This document shows positions 7,215 to 14,032 of a stretch of 25,109 nt of DNA, piece after piece (positions within the stretch are counted from its first letter, which is position 1; the number at the start of each line of letters is the position of its first letter). This DNA is from CALVUP01 sp964422195. Its GTDB lineage: Bacteria; Bacillota_I; Bacilli_A; RF39; UBA660. Position numbers and translations under genes: made by a program. Below the pieces are notes generated by a model. That model had not been told where the DNA came from and ran no database searches. It saw only the letters and a program-made list of their open reading frames with translations. The stretch is from contig CAYRAF010000015.1 of assembly GCA_964422195.1 (NCBI GenBank), positions 1-25,109 of the forward strand, given 5' to 3'.

Positions 7215-8042
7215 TTATTTTTCATTTTCTATTGATGCAAAAATATAATTATTATTTTCATTTATAAAAGTAAGCTTATATGTTTTAATTTTATCCAAAT
7301 AGTTATCAAACTTAATTTGATCATAATCATAAATATCATCTACCCTAATTGAATCAATTATATTATCTGTTTGATGCCATGGGAAATTGTAAATAGTCAT
7401 ATTGGCAAGTGGTTCTGCAAGATTTGGAGCTATAACTGCAGATTTAATATATACAAATATTTTATTTTTATCTTGTGTATAATTAATAATTTTATATTTT
7501 GCTTTAAATCCTCTGCTACCAATGGCTTGACTATATATATCATATTCTTTTTTTGCCAAATCATATTTCCTACATATACCTGTATATTTTGAACAGACAC
7601 TTTCGTGATTATATTTTACATTTTCTCCAAATAGATTTTTCATAGCAGTGTCTATTTCATTATCCTTTATTGTAAGATGTTTTTCATCATATTCAGGAAT
7701 TTCAGTTGGTTCTATTGATTTAAATGCTAAAAACAATCTGTCTATATTACTCAAATCTGAAACATTTACTTTATCCTTGCTATAGTAAATTTCAAAATCT
7801 GGAGAATCAAAATCGTCATCCATTTTCATTATATACTCCATTTTTTTCTCTATTTGTTTTTTTGCTTCATCAAAACTTAATTCTGATTTTTCAACTTCAT
7901 TTTCTTCTACATTATTCTTTTTTGTTTCATTTTCAGTACTTAATACTTTATCGTAAACTATATATCCTCCAAGACCTAATACCATGATGATTAAAACTAC
8001 AACCAAACCAATTAATCCCTTATTACTTTTCTTTTCTTCCAT
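7215..8042 (-). CDS. Single-pass membrane protein, cargo of the tRNA-Leu element
   Basis: 275 residues from ATG 8042, which follows GGAGG at good spacing. An in-frame TTG at 8054 is part of that binding site and is rejected. A short charged N-terminus (MEEKKSNKG) precedes one membrane helix at about 9-30. A Glu/Asn/Lys linker and an extracytoplasmic domain of about 220 residues follow, with two cysteines close together (SVCSKYTGICRKYD) that could pair. No catalytic motif is visible and I do not recognise the family. The layout resembles the many 'Gly-Leu helix plus charged linker' membrane proteins of AT-rich gut Bacillota. An extended -10 (TATGATATTAT) lies upstream on the same strand. It is the only gene within the element, so it is either cargo or a survivor of deletion. 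Confidence 0.75.
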   Translation of the reverse strand: MEEKKSNKGLIGLVVVLIIMVLGLGGYIVYDKVLSTENETKKNNVEENEVEKSELSFDEAKKQIEKKMEYIMKMDDDFDSPDFEIYYSKDKVNVSDLSNIDRLFLAFKSIEPTEIPEYDEKHLTIKDNEIDTAMKNLFGENVKYNHESVCSKYTGICRKYDLAKKEYDIYSQAIGSRGFKAKYKIINYTQDKNKIFVYIKSAVIAPNLAEPLANMTIYNFPWHQTDNIIDSIRVDDIYDYDQIKFDNYLDKIKTYKLTFINENNNYIFASIENEK

Positions 8043-8181
8043 ATTTTCCTCCAATCTTTATATAAATAATATCATATTTTTAAATAATAATATATAGACT
8101 GATTAGAAAATAATAGAATAGAGTGTTTAATTATGTAAAATAATTTTTATTATTAAACTTAATGAAAGGAGACATATATAA

Positions 8182-8203
8182 TTTTAGTCTTGTTTTAGTC
8201 TTG
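8182..8203 (+). repeat. Right pair of exact 11-bp repeats, possible recombinase arm sites
   Basis: TTTTAGTCTTG occurs twice in tandem (8182-8192, 8193-8203), identical to 7163-7173 in the left cluster and in the same orientation. A partial third unit runs into the inverted repeat that follows. Confidence 0.65.
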
Positions 8204-8205
8204 TT

Positions 8206-8250
8206 TTTGTCAAATATATCCCATTTCTACGAATAAATACATTTGACAAA
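8206..8250. repeat. 10-bp inverted repeat at the right end of the element
   Basis: TTTGTCAAAT (8206-8215) and its exact reverse complement ATTTGACAAA (8241-8250) flank 25 bases. Its position between the arm-like repeats and the attachment core suggests a recombinase, excisionase or regulator site, but this is inferred from position only. The right arm contains a TTGACA, so it could instead be a promoter element. Confidence 0.5.
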
Positions 8251-8334
8251 CAGGAGTAAAAAATTAGACTTATTCCTTTATATATCAACGAATTCCTTAA
8301 AAAATAAAGGTTTTGCTAAATACGTATGGAAAGT

Positions 8335-8352
8335 CTCCTGTTACCCGCACCA
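8335..8352 (+). repeat. attR-like copy of the tRNA-Leu 3' end
   Basis: An 18-base exact copy of 7095-7112, ending in the CCA of tRNA-Leu. Upstream of it there is no tRNA-like sequence, so this is a tail duplication and not a second tRNA gene. Confidence 0.85.
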
Positions 8353-8361
8353 TACAAAAAC

Positions 8362-8390
8362 AAACCCTTGTATATCAAGGGTTTTATTAT
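8362..8390. terminator. Bidirectional terminator, probably the original one of tRNA-Leu
   Basis: Same 9-bp stem as at 7122 (8362-8370 with 8376-8384) and the same loop. T-rich tracts lie on both sides: TTTTATTATTTTT on the plus strand and TTTGTTTTTG on the minus strand. It can therefore also end the leftward microprotein transcript. Confidence 0.75.
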
Positions 8391-8395
8391 TTTTA

Positions 8396-8527
8396 TTAAC
8401 AATGATTTTCATTATTATTAAATCCAAAAATAAAGAATATTACAAATATAATTATAATAATCCACCACCATGAATTTGAGTTGTTATTATAATAAGGGTA
8501 ATAATAAGGATATCCATAGTTATACAT
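8396..8527 (-). CDS. Tyr-rich membrane microprotein (43 residues)
   Basis: A 43-codon gene starting at ATG 8527, preceded by AAAGGAGAAGG at proper spacing and ending in TAA just before a bidirectional terminator. The peptide has a Tyr/Pro/Asn head (MYNYGYPYYYPYYNNN), three tryptophans in a row (about 20-22), one hydrophobic helix of mostly Ile/Phe/Val (about 23-36) and a short polar end with a final Cys. The layout of a Tyr/Gly head followed by a single helix recalls the small YjcZ-type proteins of sporulating Bacilli, but similarity is in composition only. It lies 70 bases downstream of uvsE on the same strand and could be its distal gene. The binding site and the clean head-helix organisation argue for a real gene. 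Confidence 0.65.
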   Translation of the reverse strand: MYNYGYPYYYPYYNNNSNSWWWIIIIIFVIFFIFGFNNNENHC

Positions 8528-8597
8528 AATTACCTTCTCCTTTCATTATATAATATTATTAATCTTAAATGCTTACTATAGCAAATACCTAAAATTT

Positions 8598-9539
8598 CTA
8601 TATAATGAAAGTGGTCTCATCAATAAATTTATAATTTGTTTTATACTTTAATTCTCTAACTAATCTAAATAAGGCTTCATCTTTTGCTTTTGCTTCAATC
8701 ATTATATCAAAGTCTATATTTATAAATTTAATTTTTTCTATAAAATCTATAAAAGTATTTGAATTTATATAATCATGATGCGCTCTAAAGTCTTTTTTTA
8801 AACTGCTTTTAGGAGAAGAAAAATGTATTTTAGGAGTTTTTTGTTTCCAAGTTTTAAAAACATCTTGAATAACATTTTCTATTTTTTCATTATTATTGTT
8901 ACATAAAAAATGATGATAGTCTAAGACTAAAGGAATATTTAATTTATTTGCTAAATATAGAGTATCTTTAATATTAAAAACTTTATCATCGTTTTCAATA
9001 GCAATAACTTTTTTTAGATATTTTGGTAATTTATTAAAATTATTAATAAATCTAGTTAAACTATTTTTTTTACCAAAATTAGAGCTACCAACATGTATTA
9101 TAATTAATTTATCCTTAATACCTAAAGCATCTAATATTTTATAATGATAATCTAAAATTTCTATTGTATTATTAACTACAGAACTATTAATACTATTTAA
9201 AACAGCATATTGATCTGGATGTGTATCTAGTCTTATATTATTATTATTTATTATTTGGCCTATTATATCAAATTTATTTTTAAAAGGAATGATATAATCA
9301 TAATTTACTTGATTATGAGTAGCAAGAGGAATTAATTTAGATGTCATTCTATAAAAATGAATGTTATTTTTAATGTTGTATTTTAATATTTCTATTAAAT
9401 TATTTAAATTATTATTAATTATTTCATATAACTTATTATATGGATAGTTTTGCTTCTTAAAATTTGTGTATGTCATAGTACTAGAAGTAGTCATTCCAAT
9501 AGTATTAGATATGGATACATATCCAAATCGTATTTTCAT
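8598..9539 (-). CDS. uvsE: UV damage endonuclease UvsE
   Basis: 313 residues with the full set of UvsE/UVDE marks: RFGYVS at the start, YRMTSKLIPLATH (63-75), LDTHPDQYAVLNS (104-116), IIIHVGS, AIENDDK, PLVLDYHHF, IHFSSPK, RAHHDY and the final IMIEAKAKDEAL. The His/Asp/Glu residues in these motifs bind the metal cluster of the TIM-barrel enzyme. It nicks DNA immediately 5' of UV photoproducts and some other lesions, starting a repair route separate from UvrABC. Start is ATG 9539 after AGGTGAT; an in-frame GTG at 9548 overlaps the binding site. Length is normal for bacterial homologues. It is divergent from the gene at 9663, and the microprotein gene follows on the same strand. Confidence 0.95.
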   Translation of the reverse strand: MKIRFGYVSISNTIGMTTSSTMTYTNFKKQNYPYNKLYEIINNNLNNLIEILKYNIKNNIHFYRMTSKLIPLATHNQVNYDYIIPFKNKFDIIGQIINNNNIRLDTHPDQYAVLNSINSSVVNNTIEILDYHYKILDALGIKDKLIIIHVGSSNFGKKNSLTRFINNFNKLPKYLKKVIAIENDDKVFNIKDTLYLANKLNIPLVLDYHHFLCNNNNEKIENVIQDVFKTWKQKTPKIHFSSPKSSLKKDFRAHHDYINSNTFIDFIEKIKFINIDFDIMIEAKAKDEALFRLVRELKYKTNYKFIDETTFII

Positions 9540-9602
9540 AAATATCACCTAATACTATTTTTAGCAATATATAAAAGATTATTAATAAATTTTAAAGAAT
9601 TG

Positions 9603-9631
9603 TTGTCACATAAAATTTTTCCTGTTATAAT
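9603..9631 (+). promoter_or_regulatory. Sigma-A promoter for gene 9663
   Basis: TTGTCA (9603-9608), 17 bases, perfect TATAAT (9626-9631) with extended TG (9623-9624). It lies in the 120-base divergent region between uvsE and gene 9663. Confidence 0.85.
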
Positions 9632-9662
9632 AATAATGAATATAGAAAGGTTGGTAGTATAA

Positions 9663-10769
9663 ATGAAAAAGGTATTTGAAGCACTAAGATCTATAGATAG
9701 GAAATTATTAATTTATTTAGGTGCTGTAGTGGTTATTGCTATAATAGCTATTATTTTTTCTATAGTTATGTATAAGATTAAGAATTCAAATTTATCATAT
9801 ACAGAAGTTGAAAAAAGATTAGTATCTGCTGCTAAGGATTATTATAAAGAAAATTCAAATTTACTTCCAAAAAAAGATGGTGGGGAAGTTATTATTAGAG
9901 ACTCTAAGTTGAGTGATGAGGGGTATATGAAACCAATGTCTAAACTTATCAAAGATGGTTCCTGCAAAGGAAAGGTTGTAGTTACTTTAAATGAAAAAAA
10001 ATATAGATATGTGGCATACTTAGATTGTGGTAAAGAATATCAAACTAAAGAAATGTATAAAAAGATTATTGAAAGTGGCACAGTTAATGAAAAAGAAGGA
10101 TTATATAAGCTTGATAATGAATATATATTTAGAGGAGAAAAAGTAAATAACTATTTAAAATTTGATAATAAAATTTTTAGAATAATGAAGGTAAATAGCG
10201 ATAATACCATTCAAATAATTTATGAAGAAGATTATAGAGAAAGATCTTATAATTGGGATAATAGATATAATGCTGATATAAAAAATAGTTATGGATATAA
10301 TACATATGAAAAAAGTAGATTAAAAGAAACTCTTGATGAAATATATAATACTGATTTATTTTTTACAAGTAAAAAATATAAAGCAATGCTTTCTCCGATG
10401 ACTGTATGTATAGGATCAAGATCAGAAAATGAAAGTAGAGGTAAAGAAGCTGATTGTGCTGCTACTTTGGCTGATCAATATGTTACTACTCTTACTGCAT
10501 ATGAGTATATGCAAGCTAGTATTGATGAAAAATGTACATATACAACAGCAAAATCTTGTGTAAATTATAATTATTTACGTGTACCATTTTCATTCTGGAC
10601 TATTACTCCTAATTCTGAAAATACATATTCAGTTTATATGATTTCTAAATGGTTAATTTCAACTGAAACTAATGATAGCAATTCAATAAGACCGATAGTT
10701 ACTTTATCTGCTGATATAATGTATGCTAAGGGTAATGGTACAGAAAATAGCCCATATGAAATAAGATAA
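9663..10769 (+). CDS. Membrane protein with pilin-head-like module and DUF6273-like C-terminal domain
   Basis: 368 residues. One membrane helix at about 17-38 follows a short basic N-terminus. Residues about 54-127 make a module starting SAAKDYYKENSNLLP and ending YLDCGKEYQT. It has the same order of features (AA(K/R)DY, LP, G, C, then L-x-CGK) as residues 66-141 of the protein at 2394. The C-terminal 240 residues begin YIFRGEKVNNYLKF, have paired cysteines, and close with IRPIVTLSADI and GNGTENSPYEIR, the usual ending of DUF6273-type domains in surface proteins of gut Bacillota. No catalytic residues are evident. It has its own strong promoter and a bidirectional terminator, so it is a single-gene unit. 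Probable extracytoplasmic structural or binding protein. Confidence 0.75.
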   Translation: MKKVFEALRSIDRKLLIYLGAVVVIAIIAIIFSIVMYKIKNSNLSYTEVEKRLVSAAKDYYKENSNLLPKKDGGEVIIRDSKLSDEGYMKPMSKLIKDGSCKGKVVVTLNEKKYRYVAYLDCGKEYQTKEMYKKIIESGTVNEKEGLYKLDNEYIFRGEKVNNYLKFDNKIFRIMKVNSDNTIQIIYEEDYRERSYNWDNRYNADIKNSYGYNTYEKSRLKETLDEIYNTDLFFTSKKYKAMLSPMTVCIGSRSENESRGKEADCAATLADQYVTTLTAYEYMQASIDEKCTYTTAKSCVNYNYLRVPFSFWTITPNSENTYSVYMISKWLISTETNDSNSIRPIVTLSADIMYAKGNGTENSPYEIR

Positions 10770-10772
10770 ATT

Positions 10773-10803
10773 AAAAAAGACATGCGAAATGATGTCTTTT
10801 TTT
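10773..10803. terminator. Bidirectional terminator between gene 9663 and asnB
   Basis: Perfect 11-bp stem (10773-10783 with 10792-10802), 8-base loop, A run on one side and T run on the other. It serves both converging transcripts. Confidence 0.9.
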
Positions 10804-10806
10804 ATG

Positions 10807-12612
10807 TTATATTTTTATATCTATATGATACTCATCTACCCATAAATCTATTTGATAAAGATAGGCAATAAGTTGAGGGGTTGTCATTAGTTGACCAAAC
10901 CATGGAAGTAAGTTATCTTCGCTATTTAATAAACTATTTATTTTATCAATATCAAATAATTTATATAAAATACTTTTTTTATTTTTTAATCTTTCTTTTA
11001 GAAGTTTTATTACTTGTTTTTTAAAATAAGGATTATGTGTTTTAGGATAAGGATTTTTCTTTCTATATAATACTTTTTCTGGTATTATGTCCTTAAAGGC
11101 TTCTCTCAATAAATACTTTTCAGTACTATTTCTATATTTATAATTAAAAGGTAAATTCCATAGATATTCAATTAATTTAGTATCTGCGAATGGTACTCTA
11201 GCTTCTAAAGTGGCTCCCATTGTCATTCTATCTTTTCTATCAAGTAGGGTAGTCATAAAATGAGTCATATTTATATAAAATAGTCTTTTATATTTATCAT
11301 TTCTATCTTTATATGATAATTCTTTTATAGTATGTTTATATTCTTTTTTTATACATTTTTTCAATTTTAATTTTTTTCTTAATTTTGGATTTAACAGCTT
11401 ATTCCTATCATTAATATTATTAATCCAAGGAAAAGCTTTTCTATTATTTAAATCATCTCTATAAAACCAAGGATAACCACCAAATATTTCATCTGCGCAT
11501 TCACCTGATAATATTACTTTATGATCTTTTCTTATCTCTTTTGAGAACCAATATAGAGAAGAATCTATATCAATCATACCTGGATAATCTCTAAAGAAAA
11601 GTGTATCTTTCAATAGTTTTATAACATCGTCTTGAGTTATAGTTTTATAAATGTGATTTGTATTAAAAGTTTTAGACATTTCTTCTATATATTCTTTATC
11701 TTGTGATACTTGAAAATCATTCTTTTTAAAGTATTTATCATTACCTTCATAATCTATAGAGTAAGTTGTTAATTGATTTTTTTGATTTAATGCAACAACG
11801 GCAGTGATGATTGAAGAATCTAACCCTCCTGATAATAATGTTGCTATAGGTACATCTGATATTGTTTGTCTAGTTATAGACTCAGTAAGCAGATTTCTTA
11901 CTTTTTTAACTGCAATATCAAAGCTATCTTTACATTTCTTGCTTTTTAATTTCCAATATCTTTTAATTTTAATCCTATTATTTTTATATTTTATATAATG
12001 AGCAGGCCTTAATTGGTTAATGCCATGAAATAAGGAACTCTCTTTTGATCTTGATGGACCTAATGCTAATAATTCAGATAATTCTTTTTTTGTAACTAAT
12101 GGTTTTATTATTCCACTTTTTAATATAGACTTTATACTAGATGAAAATATAAAATTATCTTTTTGTTTTGAATAATATAATGGTTTAATCCCAAATCTAT
12201 CTCTAGCTATAAAAATAGATTTATCATTTATATTATATATTGCAAAAGCAAATATACCTTCTATTAAATCTAATATTCTTTCTTTATAGTAATGATATCC
12301 TTTTAATAATACTTCAGTATCAGATGTTGTATTAAAGCTATATCCTAACTTTATTAAATTATTTCTAATCTCTTTAGTATTATATAACTCTCCATTATAT
12401 GTAATTATCAAGTTATCAAATATCATAGGTTGTTTCCCATTTTCTAAGTCAATAATTGATAATCTATTATGTCCAATCAAAATATTATTTAAAAAATAAT
12501 AACCTTTTTGATCATTTCCTCTATATTCCATTAGTTTTAACATTTCTTTAAATTTTGGAATATTACTACTAATATCTTTTTTATTATTTATCCATCCTAG
12601 TATTGCACACAT
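10807..12612 (-). CDS. asnB: Asparagine synthetase (glutamine-hydrolysing)
   Basis: 601 residues beginning M-C: Cys2 is the nucleophile of the N-terminal class II glutaminase domain, supported by HNRLS (R50), YNGE (74-76) and SDTE (97-100). The C-terminal synthetase domain has the PP-loop SGGLDSS at 261-267 for ATP binding, and further conserved pieces SGECADEIFGGYPWFY and RVPFADTKLIEYLW. It makes asparagine from aspartate, ATP and glutamine-derived ammonia that travels through an internal tunnel in the cytoplasm. Length and both active sites are intact, so it should be functional. The start follows AGGTGATT. A leftward promoter is visible at 12628-12656. It is transcribed alone and is unrelated to its neighbours. 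Confidence 0.95.
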   Translation of the reverse strand: MCAILGWINNKKDISSNIPKFKEMLKLMEYRGNDQKGYYFLNNILIGHNRLSIIDLENGKQPMIFDNLIITYNGELYNTKEIRNNLIKLGYSFNTTSDTEVLLKGYHYYKERILDLIEGIFAFAIYNINDKSIFIARDRFGIKPLYYSKQKDNFIFSSSIKSILKSGIIKPLVTKKELSELLALGPSRSKESSLFHGINQLRPAHYIKYKNNRIKIKRYWKLKSKKCKDSFDIAVKKVRNLLTESITRQTISDVPIATLLSGGLDSSIITAVVALNQKNQLTTYSIDYEGNDKYFKKNDFQVSQDKEYIEEMSKTFNTNHIYKTITQDDVIKLLKDTLFFRDYPGMIDIDSSLYWFSKEIRKDHKVILSGECADEIFGGYPWFYRDDLNNRKAFPWINNINDRNKLLNPKLRKKLKLKKCIKKEYKHTIKELSYKDRNDKYKRLFYINMTHFMTTLLDRKDRMTMGATLEARVPFADTKLIEYLWNLPFNYKYRNSTEKYLLREAFKDIIPEKVLYRKKNPYPKTHNPYFKKQVIKLLKERLKNKKSILYKLFDIDKINSLLNSEDNLLPWFGQLMTTPQLIAYLYQIDLWVDEYHIDIKI

Positions 12613-12627
12613 ATAATCACCTATATT

Positions 12628-12656
12628 ACTATATGTTTTAAACTAAAAAATGACAA
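12628..12656 (-). promoter_or_regulatory. Sigma-A promoter for asnB
   Basis: Read on the minus strand: TTGTCA (12656-12651), a 17-base spacer, TATAGT (12633-12628). It lies 16 bases upstream of the asnB start codon, so the leader would be short. Confidence 0.7.
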
Positions 12657-12701
12657 AAAATAAGTCTATATTTTTTTATTATATTTATAAGAGGGTGAAG
12701 T

Positions 12702-13664
12702 ATGAAAAAGAGAATGAATTTAAAAAAGTCAAAGAAAAAGAAAAAATTTATGATTTATATTTTTATTTTTTTATTAGTATCTTCTTTTACATTAACTATA
12801 AAAAGCTTAAATAATAAAATAGAGATTAATAATCAAGAATTTATAAAGTATATTTTATATTCCTCCAATCATAGTATTAGTTATGAGAGTAATTATAAAA
12901 AAATAACTACAAATATAGTTAAATTCTTAACTAATATTACTTTTACAGATCCTAGTAGTATTATTAAGGATGAATATGAAGAAAAAAAAGATGTAGAAAA
13001 AATTAATAGTAAGTATATAGAAGATCCTTATCCAAACAAAACAATTAATTCTCCTGAAGTTTATTTATATAATACGCATCAATTAGAAGAATATTCATAT
13101 AAAAAATATGAAAAATATAATGTTGTTCCTAATGTATTAATGGCATCATATATTTTTAGAGAAAAATTAAATAATTTATCTGTGCCTACTATTGTAGAAA
13201 CAACAGATGTATCTGAAATACTTAGAATTAATTCTTGGAAATATTATAAAAGTTATGATGTAACTAGAATGTTAATAAATTCTGCGAGAGAAAAATATCC
13301 ATCATTAAAATATTTTATTGATATTCATAGAGACTCTGTTTCACATAATAAGTCATATATTAATATTAATGATGTTAATTATGCTAAGATACTATTTATA
13401 ATTGGTCTTGAAAATAAAAATTATCGTCAAAATTTAGAGTTTACAGAGAAGTTTAATAATTTAATAAATAAGAAATATAAGGGATTATCTAGAGGTATAT
13501 ATAAAAAAGAAGGTAAGGGTGTAAATGGTGTATATAATCAAGATATTGATGAGCATGTTATGTTAATAGAAATAGGTGGAGAAGAAAATTCTATAGAGGA
13601 AGTAACTAATACAATTAATGTCTTAAGTGAACTATTTTTTGAATATATAGGTGATGATAAATGA
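12702..13664 (+). CDS. spoIIP: SpoIIP-type peptidoglycan amidase
   Basis: 320 residues with a very basic N-terminus, one membrane helix (about 16-34) and a C-terminal SpoIIP amidase domain. Family marks are YLYNTHQLEEY (H126), FIDIHRDS (H209), IGLENKNYRQNLEF and the closing GVYNQDIDEHVMLIEIGG. The His/Glu residues should hold the catalytic zinc. SpoIIP is an N-acetylmuramoyl-L-alanine amidase that works with the SpoIID transglycosylase and SpoIIM to thin septal peptidoglycan and drive engulfment of the forespore. It is shorter than the Bacillus protein, mainly in the linker. ATG 12702 follows GAGGGTGA. Its last four bases overlap the next start, and the order spoIIP-yqxA-lepA-hemW is that of B. 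subtilis. Whether this organism sporulates is not shown. Confidence 0.9.
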   Translation: MKKRMNLKKSKKKKKFMIYIFIFLLVSSFTLTIKSLNNKIEINNQEFIKYILYSSNHSISYESNYKKITTNIVKFLTNITFTDPSSIIKDEYEEKKDVEKINSKYIEDPYPNKTINSPEVYLYNTHQLEEYSYKKYEKYNVVPNVLMASYIFREKLNNLSVPTIVETTDVSEILRINSWKYYKSYDVTRMLINSAREKYPSLKYFIDIHRDSVSHNKSYININDVNYAKILFIIGLENKNYRQNLEFTEKFNNLINKKYKGLSRGIYKKEGKGVNGVYNQDIDEHVMLIEIGGEENSIEEVTNTINVLSELFFEYIGDDK

Positions 13665-13978
13665 AAAGGAATATAGTAAAAATTATAGGTATTTTAGTAA
13701 TTACATTATTTTTGTCTCTAATTATAATGAACTATACTGGTTTTTTGGAATATCAAAATAGAAAGCAAGTAAGAATAACTGAAGAATCTATAGATAAATT
13801 TGAAAAGGATATAAAAGATGGTAGGGATATTGATATAAAAAACTATATAAAAAAAGAAAAGGATAATTCAAATAGAATAAGTATAATTACCTATAAGATT
13901 AGTAAGGGGTTGGGCAATATTGTAAATAAGATGGTCGTTATGGTATTTAAATCAATAGAAAACTCAATGGATGAATAG
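13661..13978 (+). CDS. YqxA-like small membrane protein (DUF3679 position)
   Basis: 105 residues: one membrane helix at about 7-26, then a charged Lys/Glu/Asp-rich stretch and a C-terminal hydrophobic amphipathic segment (ISKGLGNIVNKMVVMVFKSI). Sequence similarity to YqxA/DUF3679 cannot be confirmed by eye. The call rests on size, topology and place, because B. subtilis has yqxA between spoIIP and lepA. Its ATG overlaps the spoIIP stop (ATGA), so the two are translationally coupled and probably work together at the membrane. Function of YqxA is unknown. Confidence 0.55.
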   Translation: MKRNIVKIIGILVITLFLSLIIMNYTGFLEYQNRKQVRITEESIDKFEKDIKDGRDIDIKNYIKKEKDNSNRISIITYKISKGLGNIVNKMVVMVFKSIENSMDE

Positions 13979-14032
13979 TTTTCTCTTTTTTTTATACTTT
14001 TTTTAATGTATAATTGTATTTAGGTGAAATAA

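Larger units (their letters stand above)
7095..8352. mobile_element. Integrase-less mini element inserted in the 3' end of tRNA-Leu
   Basis: An 18-bp exact direct repeat (7095-7112 and 8335-8352, the tRNA-Leu 3' end including CCA) bounds about 1.24 kb. The repeat extends, with a few mismatches, through a duplicated terminator, so similarity runs to about 60 bases. This is the attL/attR layout left by a tyrosine recombinase that integrates in a tRNA gene and rebuilds its 3' end. Inside are one leftward gene (7215-8042), 11-bp repeats near each end (7151-7184, 8182-8203) that look like arm-type sites, and an inverted repeat at 8206-8250. No recombinase gene is present. It is either a deletion remnant of a larger element or a small unit mobilised in trans. 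Insertion boundaries are certain only to within the repeat. Confidence 0.75.
8043..8395. other. Gene-free stretch of about 350 bases containing the right end of the element
   Basis: Left to right it holds the upstream region of the leftward cargo gene (to about 8110), an AT-rich part, the two exact 11-bp repeats, the inverted repeat, the 18-bp copy of the tRNA-Leu tail and the duplicated terminator. I see no protein-coding gene. The open frame from 8243 runs through the attachment repeat, starts at a TTG without a binding site, and is dismissed. Confidence 0.7.

Noticed and set aside
7192..7220. Hairpin at the 3' end of the element's cargo gene
   Set aside because: An inverted repeat with a mismatch is visible on the minus strand, but the following T tract is poor, so I do not call it a terminator.
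8162..8236. 24-codon frame over the right 11-bp repeats
   Set aside because: No binding site, and the repeat period of 11 is not a multiple of three, so coding constraint is unlikely.
8335..8352. Second tRNA gene
   Set aside because: Only the last 18 bases match tRNA-Leu; no acceptor 5' strand, D arm or anticodon arm precedes them.
8243..8473. Open frame of 76 codons on the plus strand crossing the right end of the element
   Set aside because: It begins with a TTG lacking a binding site, reads straight through the tRNA-tail copy and the terminator hairpin, and overlaps the better-supported microprotein gene on the other strand.
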